21,741 bases of DNA from Actinomycetota bacterium (GTDB lineage: Bacteria; Actinomycetota; Actinomycetes; S36-B12; UBA5976). The notes beneath the pieces are model-generated. The model was not told where the DNA came from and did not search any database. It saw only the letters and a list, made by a program, of their open reading frames with translations. The DNA lies in assembly GCA_017853815.1 (NCBI GenBank), contig JAFMIT010000015.1:1-21741 (forward strand), in the 5' to 3' direction. Made by a program: the position numbers and the translations under genes. Every line of letters begins with the position of its first letter. The first letter of the stretch is position 1. Of this stretch, positions 16,211 through 21,741 are shown piece by piece.

Positions 16211-16248
16211 GATGAAGGGGCAGGACCAATTGGTCCTGCCCCTTCATC
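16211..16248. terminator. 38-bp perfect palindrome, probable bidirectional terminator
   Basis: The two 19-base halves (16211-16229 and 16230-16248) are exact reverse complements, beginning GATGAAGGGGCAGG and centred on AATT. As RNA it gives a stem of about 17 bp with a 4-base loop on either strand. It sits in the 63-base gap between the convergent small membrane-protein gene and pepN. No proper U-tract follows on either side, which is common for actinobacterial hairpin terminators. Confidence 0.82.
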
Positions 16249-16261
16249 ATTGGTGGAAGTT

Positions 16262-18808
16262 TTAGGCGTCCGCGGCCTGCGCCTTGAGTGCTCGAACCAG
16301 TGCATCGCGACCCTCACCGACGAGACGCTTGCAGCCGTAAGGCACTTCGACATTGGCTAAGAACGCATTGGTTTGATCCACAGTCGCCTGGCTGATCTGA
16401 AGTGCTGGGAACAATCCAGTCGTGATCGTCTGAGCAATTTCGTTGCTCCGTGTTTCCCAGATTTCGGGCAGCGCCGCAAAGTAAGCGTCTGTGTACTCTG
16501 CCAACAGCTCGGCCTGATCCATGGCCATGAAGCCCATCACCGTGGCAGTGAGAACTTCATTCGATAGTTCGTCTGCACCGAAGATCGACGCCCATGCGGC
16601 GTCCTTCGCTTCTTTCGTTGGCATGGCAGCGCGAGCAGCGGCGGCATTGCGCACACCAGCGGCGGTGACGTCGGAGGCAGCTTCGGCATCAATCTGCGCC
16701 AAGGTAGCGCGACCAGTCGCTGCAAGTCGCGAGATCAACACCCAACGGAAGTCAGCATCGATGGTGACTCCTTCAATTGTCGTCGATCCATCGAGCAGGC
16801 TTTGGACGATGTTGAGTTGTTCATCTGTTCGCGCCGTGGCGACGAAGTTCTTGGCAGATGCAAATTGGGTGTCAGAACCTGCTGGCAACGTGCGAGCCCA
16901 CTCGAGGTAGGCATCTGCAAGTCTGATCAAATTCTTTTCACGATTCGCAGGAGCTGAGTACAGGTGGGCAGCGGTTCGAGCTTGGACGAGGTTGCGCTGA
17001 ACCATCGGAATGAATTGCTCTTTACCCATCGCCCCGATCACGAGATCGACGAAAGCGCTCGTGCTCATTTCGGCATCACGCGTCATGTCCCAGGCGGAAG
17101 CCCAGAGCAGTGCGCGCGACAACGAACTCTCAATCGTGCCAAGTGAAGACACCGCCGTCGCGAGGCTCTTCTCATCGAGACGGACCTTCGCGAAGGAGAG
17201 ATCGTCGTCATTGAGGAGAAGCAAGTCAGGCTGGTTGACACCAATGAGTTCCGCAATATCCGTGCGGGCACCATCGATGTCGACCTCGAGGCGCTGCACG
17301 CGCTGAAGTCGTCCATCAACCAAGTTGTAGAGACCAATCGCAATGCGATGCTTTCGCAGTGAAGGCGCAAGTCCAGCAGGTTCGGCTGGCGGTTCCTGAA
17401 CCACAGTCACGCGACTGAAGTTTCCATCTGCGTCGACGGCAACGTCCGGACGAATTAGGTTGACGCCAGCAGTCTGCAGCCAGGACGACGTGAAGTCTGA
17501 AAGATCGCGACCGCTCGCAGATTCAAGTTCAGCGAGCAAGTCCTTGAGCTCGGTATTGCCCCAGGCATATTTCTTGAAGTATTGGTTGAGGCCCGCGAGA
17601 AAATCCTTTTCACCAACGAAAGCGACAAGCTGGCGAAGGCTAGATGCGCCTTTGGCGTACGTGATGCCATCGAAGTTCACTTCGACAGTGTCGAGGTCGA
17701 TCATGTCGGTGGCAATCGGATGTGTGCCCGACATCTGGTCTTCGCGGTAGGCCCACATCTTGCGATCAACAAGGAACGATGTCCAAGCCTGGTTGAAGCG
17801 CGTGCCAATGTTGTTGGCGTAGTACGAAGCCCACTCTGCGAAGGATTCGTTAAGCCAAATGTCATCCCACCACGTCATCGTGACGAGGTTTCCGAACCAC
17901 ATGTGCGCTAGCTCGTGGAGAATCGTGTTGCTGCGATATTCGCGTTCATGGTCCGTCGCGCGACCGCGATAGATCACGCCTTCATAGAACGTGACGCAGC
18001 CTGCGTTCTCCATTGCGCCTGCGTTGAATTCAGGAACAATGATTTGGTCATACTTCTCGAACGGGTAGGCGACGCCAAAGTCACGCTCAAAAACGTCGAA
18101 ACCCTGCTTTGTAATGGTGAAGAAGTCGTCTACGTCGAGATATTCGGACAGCGAGGCACGGCAGTAGAGGCCGAGTGGATACGTGCCGAAGGCGCCCGTG
18201 TAGCTGTCGGTGACACCGTAATACGGACCAGCCACCACAGCGGTGATGTACGTCGACATGCGCTTGGTTTTGGCGAAGCGGTGCGTTGCGGTTTCGCCAG
18301 TTTCTGAGATTTCTGCAACTGTGTTGCTGAAGACTTTCCAGTGCGCAGGCGCATGAACGGTGAATTGGTACGTTGCTTTGAGACTTGGCTGATCGAAGCA
18401 GGCGAACACTTGGCGGGCATCGGCGATTTCAAACTGCGAGTAGAGGTATACCTCGTCATCAGCTGGATCGGTGAACTTATGAAGCCCCTCACCAGTGTTG
18501 CTGTAGGCGCATTGGGCAACCACCACGAGAGTGTTCTCGGCGGCGAGACCTTCGAGCTGCAAACGCGTCCCATCGAAGTGGCTGGCATCGACGCTGTTGC
18601 CATTGAGTGTCGCGCTAACCAAGGTCGGTGCGACGAGGTCAATGAAGACGCTCGCACCTTCGACGCCAGTGAAAGTCACTGTTGTCGTGCTGGTGAAAGT
18701 GGCTGAGGTTTTGACATCCGACAAGTCGAGTTCGACGTCGTAATGGCCAACTTGGACAGTGGCTGCGCGCTCAGCGCATTCGGCGCGAGTGAGATTTGTG
18801 GTGGACAT
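16262..18808 (-). CDS. pepN: Aminopeptidase N (M1 zinc metallopeptidase)
   Basis: The protein has 848 residues, typical for actinobacterial PepN. The N-terminal beta domain is followed by the substrate-binding GAMEN motif (264-268). The zinc site is HELAH (His298, Glu299, His302) with the third ligand Glu321 in WLNESFAEW, giving HExxH-x18-E. The C-terminal ERAP1-like helical domain (about 510-848) is present. It removes N-terminal amino acids from peptides in the cytoplasm. I chose the ATG at 18806-18808, preceded by AAAGGA at a normal distance; the open frame extends 16 codons further but shows no family similarity. It is divergent from the thioredoxin-fold gene across a 79-base spacer and convergent with the small membrane-protein gene. 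Confidence 0.96.
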   Translation of the reverse strand: MSTTNLTRAECAERAATVQVGHYDVELDLSDVKTSATFTSTTTVTFTGVEGASVFIDLVAPTLVSATLNGNSVDASHFDGTRLQLEGLAAENTLVVVAQCAYSNTGEGLHKFTDPADDEVYLYSQFEIADARQVFACFDQPSLKATYQFTVHAPAHWKVFSNTVAEISETGETATHRFAKTKRMSTYITAVVAGPYYGVTDSYTGAFGTYPLGLYCRASLSEYLDVDDFFTITKQGFDVFERDFGVAYPFEKYDQIIVPEFNAGAMENAGCVTFYEGVIYRGRATDHEREYRSNTILHELAHMWFGNLVTMTWWDDIWLNESFAEWASYYANNIGTRFNQAWTSFLVDRKMWAYREDQMSGTHPIATDMIDLDTVEVNFDGITYAKGASSLRQLVAFVGEKDFLAGLNQYFKKYAWGNTELKDLLAELESASGRDLSDFTSSWLQTAGVNLIRPDVAVDADGNFSRVTVVQEPPAEPAGLAPSLRKHRIAIGLYNLVDGRLQRVQRLEVDIDGARTDIAELIGVNQPDLLLLNDDDLSFAKVRLDEKSLATAVSSLGTIESSLSRALLWASAWDMTRDAEMSTSAFVDLVIGAMGKEQFIPMVQRNLVQARTAAHLYSAPANREKNLIRLADAYLEWARTLPAGSDTQFASAKNFVATARTDEQLNIVQSLLDGSTTIEGVTIDADFRWVLISRLAATGRATLAQIDAEAASDVTAAGVRNAAAARAAMPTKEAKDAAWASIFGADELSNEVLTATVMGFMAMDQAELLAEYTDAYFAALPEIWETRSNEIAQTITTGLFPALQISQATVDQTNAFLANVEVPYGCKRLVGEGRDALVRALKAQAADA

Positions 18809-18851
18809 GAGGTCCTTTCGTGGGTGCGTCTTTGGGCCCGAGCGGCTGATT

Positions 18852-18887
18852 TTCACAGAGGTTGGCCAGTCCTGCCATAGTGGGTCT
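18852..18887 (+). promoter_or_regulatory. Leaderless promoter of the thioredoxin-fold gene
   Basis: TTCACA (18852-18857, 5 of 6 to TTGACA), an 18-base spacer and CATAGT (18876-18881, 4 of 6 to TATAAT) form a good promoter. The -10 ends 6 bases before the ATG at 18888, so the transcript should begin at the start codon. Confidence 0.55.
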
Positions 18888-19511
18888 ATGAAACAGCAAG
18901 CGACTTTCTACTTTGACCCTGTCTGCCCTTGGGCGTGGATTTCATCTCGTTGGATGCTCGAGGTTGTCCGAGTGCGGGATGTTGAGGTGAAATTCAGAGT
19001 GATGTCGCTCGCGGTCCTCAATGAGGGGCGAGATTTGCCAGCCAACTATGTGAACATGATGGCGCAGGCGTGGGGGCCGGTGCGCGTCGTAACCGCAGCC
19101 GCACAACTTCATGGCGAGCACGTGATCGAAGGGCTCTACACCGCGCTCGGAGCGGAGATTCACTTAGGCGGTCGCGGCATTGATGCCGATAACCCTGACC
19201 AGATCAAGGAATCGGTTCGCGCTGCACTTACGACGGTTGGCCTTCCAGAGAGCCTGCTCGAGGCCTGGGATTCGACTGAGTTTGATGAAGCCCTCAAGAA
19301 TTCCCACTCTGAAGGTATGAACCCGGTGGGTATGGACGTCGGGACGCCTGTGATTCACGTCAACGGCACGGCCTTCTTCGGGCCGGTCATTAGCCCAGCC
19401 CCGAAAGGCGAGGCAGCAGGCGTCCTCTGGGATGGTGTGCTCGCGGTGGCTTCAACGCCTGGCTTCTTCGAGATTAAGCGCAGCCGAACTGTCGGACCGA
19501 TTTTTGATTAA
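18888..19511 (+). CDS. DsbA-family thioredoxin-fold protein, Rv2466c-like (mycothiol-linked)
   Basis: The protein has 207 residues and the DsbA/2-hydroxychromene-isomerase-like fold, a thioredoxin core with a helical insertion. The N-terminus TFYFDPVCPWAWISSRW carries the active site as Cys13-Pro-Trp-Ala16. The cis-proline loop is GTPVI (Pro154). M. tuberculosis Rv2466c, which is mycothiol-dependent, has CPWC (from memory); here the second Cys is Ala, so the protein would be a monothiol enzyme relying on an external thiol, probably mycothiol. There is no signal peptide, so it is cytoplasmic. I chose the ATG at 18888 because the protein family starts here and a promoter ends 6 bases upstream; the open frame begins 43 codons earlier. 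It is followed by rpiB, as in mycobacteria. Confidence 0.88.
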   Translation: MKQQATFYFDPVCPWAWISSRWMLEVVRVRDVEVKFRVMSLAVLNEGRDLPANYVNMMAQAWGPVRVVTAAAQLHGEHVIEGLYTALGAEIHLGGRGIDADNPDQIKESVRAALTTVGLPESLLEAWDSTEFDEALKNSHSEGMNPVGMDVGTPVIHVNGTAFFGPVISPAPKGEAAGVLWDGVLAVASTPGFFEIKRSRTVGPIFD

Positions 19512-19525
19512 TCTGACCGAACTTC

Positions 19526-19559
19526 TTGACCCTCCGACGGGCTCTGCCACAATCCGCAC
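19526..19559 (+). promoter_or_regulatory. Leaderless promoter of rpiB
   Basis: TTGACC (19526-19531, 5 of 6), a 16-base spacer and CACAAT (19548-19553, 4 of 6) are followed by 6 bases and the rpiB ATG. No Shine-Dalgarno sequence is present. This would drive rpiB and the shikimate-dehydrogenase-like gene separately from the upstream gene. Confidence 0.55.
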
Positions 19560-20006
19560 ATGCGTATTCATCTAGGCACCGACCATGCAGGTTTTGAGTT
19601 CAAGAACGCCTTAGCGGACCACTTGCGTGGCCTTGGGCACGACGTTGTGGATCACGGTGCGGATGCCTACGACGCCGAGGATGACTACCCCGCCTTTTGT
19701 ATCTCGGCCGCTGAAGCGGTTGCTTCTGAGCCTGACAGCTTGGGCGTCGTTATCGGTGGCTCAGGCAACGGTGAGCAAATTGCAGCGAACAAAGTTGTCG
19801 GTATTCGTGCAGCCTTGGCTTGGAGCGTTGAGATTGCCCAGCTTGCTCGTGAACACAACAACGCAAACGTGATTGGGCTCGGTGCGCGCATGCACGACCA
19901 AGCAACTGCGTATGCAATCGTGGAGGCCTTCATCAGCACGCCGTACAGCAACGCGGAACGCCACAATCGCCGGATTGCGCAGATCGCCACCTACGAAAAC
20001 TCATAG
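19560..20006 (+). CDS. rpiB: Ribose-5-phosphate isomerase B
   Basis: The protein has 148 residues, normal for RpiB, and begins MRIHLGTDHAGFEFKN. It interconverts ribose 5-phosphate and ribulose 5-phosphate in the pentose phosphate pathway. The core motif is GGSGNGEQIAANKV (67-80, shifted by one from the preceding Gly66). The catalytic Cys of E. coli RpiB (Cys66, in CGTGIG) is Gly66 here. Ser68 and Glu72 match Ser71 and Glu75 used by the M. tuberculosis enzyme, so it belongs to the actinobacterial cysteine-less class. His100-region HNNANV and HNRR near the end supply phosphate contacts. The shikimate-dehydrogenase-like gene follows after 2 bases. Confidence 0.96.
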   Translation: MRIHLGTDHAGFEFKNALADHLRGLGHDVVDHGADAYDAEDDYPAFCISAAEAVASEPDSLGVVIGGSGNGEQIAANKVVGIRAALAWSVEIAQLAREHNNANVIGLGARMHDQATAYAIVEAFISTPYSNAERHNRRIAQIATYENS

Positions 20007-20008
20007 CC

Positions 20009-20830
20009 ATGTCTTTGCGGATTTCGAAGGACACCCAGCTGTGCATTTCGATGTCTGCAAGACCAAGCAACATCGGCACGAGGTTTCATAACTATCTGTA
20101 TGAAGCTCTGAATCTGGACTTCGTCTACAAAGCATTCGCGCCGCGCGATATTGAAGATGCGGTCGCGGGAATTCGTTCGCTGGGCATTCGTGGAGCTGCG
20201 GTATCGATGCCGTTTAAGCAGTCAGTCATTGAGCACCTCGATGCGATTGATGACACGGCGAGTGTGATTGATGCAGTCAACACGATCGTCAACGACGACG
20301 GTTATCTCACCGGCTACAACACTGATTTCGTTGCGGTTCGACAGTTGCTTCTGTCGTCGAAGCTCGATCCAGAGGTGACGATCGCAGTTCTGGGCAGTGG
20401 CGGAATGGCGCGTGCAGTGATGGCCGCGGTCGCAGATCTCGGTTACGAGAACAGATTTGTGGTGGCTCGCAATGTCGCGCGGGGAGAGCAAATAGCTCAG
20501 CAGTACGACGCAAACTACCTCGCTGCGCTTGAGCACTTGCGCCCAGATGTCATCATCAATGCCACGCCCGTGGGCATGGCAGGTGCCGCAGCGGAGCATC
20601 AGTTGCCGCTTGACGTCAGTCTGATACCTAGCGCCCAATTGGTTTTTGATGTGGTGGCAGTGCCTGCCAATACTCTGTTGATCCAAACGGCTGTGGCGCA
20701 CCGAGTGCCAGTCATCCGAGGCACAGAGGTGATGACATTGCAGGCGGTGGAGCAGTTTGTCCTGTACACAGGCATTCGGCCCGACGCTGAGTTGGTCACG
20801 AGAGCGTCAGAATATTCACGTAGTTCTTGA
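20009..20830 (+). CDS. Shikimate-dehydrogenase-like protein (SDH-L, HI0607 type)
   Basis: The protein has 273 residues and the two-domain AroE fold. The catalytic Lys70 (VSMPFK) and Asp106 (YNTDF) are present, and the NAD(P)-binding loop is GSGGMARA (129-136). The C-terminal VMTLQAVEQFVLYTG resembles the QA-E-QF helix. The N-terminus KDTQLCISMSARPSNIGTRF replaces the shikimate-binding GxPxxHSxSP motif of true AroE and closely resembles Haemophilus influenzae HI0607 (SDH-L), as I remember it. HI0607 has very low shikimate activity, so this is probably not the housekeeping AroE, and its natural substrate is unknown. Only 2 bases separate it from rpiB, so they are cotranscribed. It is often annotated simply as shikimate dehydrogenase. 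Confidence 0.87.
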   Translation: MSLRISKDTQLCISMSARPSNIGTRFHNYLYEALNLDFVYKAFAPRDIEDAVAGIRSLGIRGAAVSMPFKQSVIEHLDAIDDTASVIDAVNTIVNDDGYLTGYNTDFVAVRQLLLSSKLDPEVTIAVLGSGGMARAVMAAVADLGYENRFVVARNVARGEQIAQQYDANYLAALEHLRPDVIINATPVGMAGAAAEHQLPLDVSLIPSAQLVFDVVAVPANTLLIQTAVAHRVPVIRGTEVMTLQAVEQFVLYTGIRPDAELVTRASEYSRSS

Positions 20831-20835
20831 ATGTG

Positions 20836-20865
20836 CTGACACTTTTGGTAGTCATCGCTTAGTCT
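20836..20865 (+). promoter_or_regulatory. Candidate promoter upstream of the terminal unknown gene
   Basis: CTGACA (20836-20841, 5 of 6 to TTGACA), an 18-base spacer and TAGTCT (20860-20865) lie in the 86-base gap after the SDH-L gene. A transcript would carry a leader of about 45 bases with AAGGTGG (20901-20907) as a possible ribosome binding site. Confidence 0.38.
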
Positions 20866-20916
20866 TGCCGAACGACAAACTCCGGTTCCAACCAATTGTG
20901 AAGGTGGCGCGCCAAG

Positions 20917-21618
20917 GTGGCTGAGACTCGCATTCCGCTAGATCGATGGGGACTGATTTCTGCCCCCGCGAAATACGCTGGCTGCTACCTGTTCATCAAA
21001 TCTTCGAGCGTCGGATATGCCGCAGATCAGCATGCTGGCGACTTCCAAATTGTGCGTCGTCGCCCAGGTCTCACCGAGCATCACCCTGACAACATGTCCA
21101 CGTGGGTTTCATCGGCCGATGCCGGCAAGTGGTTGATTGATGGCGGATACGACTTTGAGTTGTGGCTCGACAATGCTGTTGAACCGCAATGGAATCCCTA
21201 CGTCACGAAACCGATGAAATGGGATGCATTCCAGACCGAGGCAATCATTCGAGCTTTCAAAATGTCTGCGCTGGCTGCTGCGGGTCAACTCGCGGACGCT
21301 GCACAAGTTACCGCCGACACCGAGTGGGCGAGAGACATCGTTGAGCAGGAAGCGTGGGACGGCAAACTTCCGATTCATGTCCTCGACGAAATGCTTAAAG
21401 ACTCTGATCCGGTATTCCTCGAGGCCGTGGCGACTGGTCCGATTGAAGATTTGTTGAGTTACCAACCGAAAAAATATGCAGAACCGATCCGCGACAAGGC
21501 AGTTAAAGATCAGCGTTGGGCTGCTGCTATGAAGCACGTCAATGTTTCCATTGACACCTGGGAAGAACTGCCACGTCAACTCCGCGGATTGATTCCACAG
21601 CCGGACCCAGATCAGTAA
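20917..21618 (+). CDS. Protein of unknown function, possible DUF6869-like C-terminus
   Basis: The protein has 233 residues, is soluble and acidic, and has no signal peptide or membrane helix. The N-terminal part (about 1-95) is probably beta-rich (LISAPAKYAGCYLFIKSSS and GDFQIVRRRPG). The C-terminal part (about 105-233) is helical, with HVLDEMLKDSDPVFLEAVATGPIEDLLSY in two stretches (HVLDEMLKDSDPVFLEAV, ATGPIEDLLSY). The GPIEDLL element followed by IRDKAVKDQRW reminds me of the DUF6869 family, whose function is unknown; this is recalled and not checked. The GTG at 20917 is the first possible start after an in-frame TGA at 20899. A terminator follows the stop by 13 bases, so it is probably a single-gene unit with its own promoter. 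Confidence 0.72.
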   Translation: MAETRIPLDRWGLISAPAKYAGCYLFIKSSSVGYAADQHAGDFQIVRRRPGLTEHHPDNMSTWVSSADAGKWLIDGGYDFELWLDNAVEPQWNPYVTKPMKWDAFQTEAIIRAFKMSALAAAGQLADAAQVTADTEWARDIVEQEAWDGKLPIHVLDEMLKDSDPVFLEAVATGPIEDLLSYQPKKYAEPIRDKAVKDQRWAAAMKHVNVSIDTWEELPRQLRGLIPQPDPDQ

Positions 21619-21631
21619 TTCTGAGAAGTGC

Positions 21632-21663
21632 AAAAGCCCCCAGCGTTGAGCCGGGGGCTTTTT
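21632..21663. terminator. Bidirectional rho-independent terminator
   Basis: AAAAGCCCCC (21632-21641) pairs with GGGGGCTTTT (21653-21662) across an 11-base loop. A T run (21659-21663) follows in the plus direction and TTTT follows in the minus direction. It therefore ends both the unknown gene on the plus strand and the tRNA-Gly transcript on the minus strand. Confidence 0.93.
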
Positions 21664-21667
21664 GACG

Positions 21668-21738
21668 AGCGGGTGACGAGAATCGAACTCGCGTGGTCTG
21701 CTTGGAAGGCAGAGGCTCTACCATTGAGCTACACCCGC
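21668..21738 (-). tRNA. tRNA-Gly (anticodon TCC)
   Basis: The gene folds as a complete 71-nt cloverleaf on the minus strand. The acceptor stem is GCGGGTG/CACCCGC with discriminator T, the D arm is GCTC-AATGGTA-GAGC, the anticodon arm is TCTGC-CTTCCAA-GCAGA and the T arm is GCGAG-TTCGATT-CTCGT. The anticodon TCC reads GGA and GGG. The 3' CCA is not encoded (CGT follows), unlike the tRNA-Arg in this window, so CCA must be added by nucleotidyltransferase. The terminator starts 4 bases after its 3' end. Confidence 0.97.
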
Positions 21739-21741
21739 GTG

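Noticed and set aside
20009..20830. Gene symbol aroE for the dehydrogenase
   Set aside because: The shikimate-binding N-terminal motif is not present; it resembles the SDH-L subgroup.
1..21741. Mobile elements, CRISPR arrays, defence or secondary-metabolite clusters
   Set aside because: No transposase, integrase, direct-repeat array, toxin-antitoxin pair, restriction gene or biosynthetic module was seen; both tRNA genes lack adjacent integrases or att-like duplications.

Overview
The window looks like chromosomal backbone of an actinobacterium. Evidence: a group II truncated haemoglobin of the GlbO type; a thioredoxin-fold protein of the mycothiol-linked Rv2466c type; a cysteine-less RpiB with the Mycobacterium-type active site; EttA next to an SSB paralogue; and several gene starts that look leaderless. 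From memory, gene content and approximate order follow the Mycobacterium tuberculosis Rv2478c to Rv2465c block (SSB-like, EttA, thioesterase, unknown protein, alpha-glucosidase, GlbO, PepN, Rv2466c, RpiB). GC content is moderate, and there are no phage, IS, CRISPR or plasmid signatures. I cannot name the genus; a planktonic, moderate-GC actinobacterium is a guess.

Layout. 1-2084 (+): the 3' part of a GH1 beta-glycosidase and a LacI-family regulator. 2074-3453 (-): a membrane acyltransferase whose stop overlaps that of lacI, preceded by tRNA-Arg(TCT) on the same strand. 3639-3676: two near-consensus DnaA boxes upstream of an SSB paralogue. 3749-7122 (+): ssb, ettA, a hotdog thioesterase and an unknown protein. 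7126-13620 (-): read in the direction of transcription, prolyl oligopeptidase, MscS-type channel, globin, GH13 alpha-glucosidase and an MFS transporter, with gaps of -1 to 34 bases. 13695-16198 (+): malQ and a small membrane protein. A 38-bp perfect palindrome separates this from pepN (-). 18888-20830 (+): the thioredoxin-fold protein, rpiB and a shikimate-dehydrogenase-like gene. 20917-21618 (+): an unknown protein, then a two-way terminator and tRNA-Gly(TCC) on the minus strand.

How the genes work together. Three glycan enzymes (GH1, GH13, GH77/MalQ) point to use of beta-glucosides and alpha-1,4-glucans or maltodextrins. PepN and the oligopeptidase would process peptides. EttA and SSB belong to translation and DNA metabolism.

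I found no convincing undescribed system. The points most worth checking are the set of leaderless promoters, the DnaA-box pair at ssb, the hairpins that abut start codons, the SDH-L type dehydrogenase coupled to rpiB, and the two uncharacterised proteins. No stretch longer than 300 bases lacks a gene.
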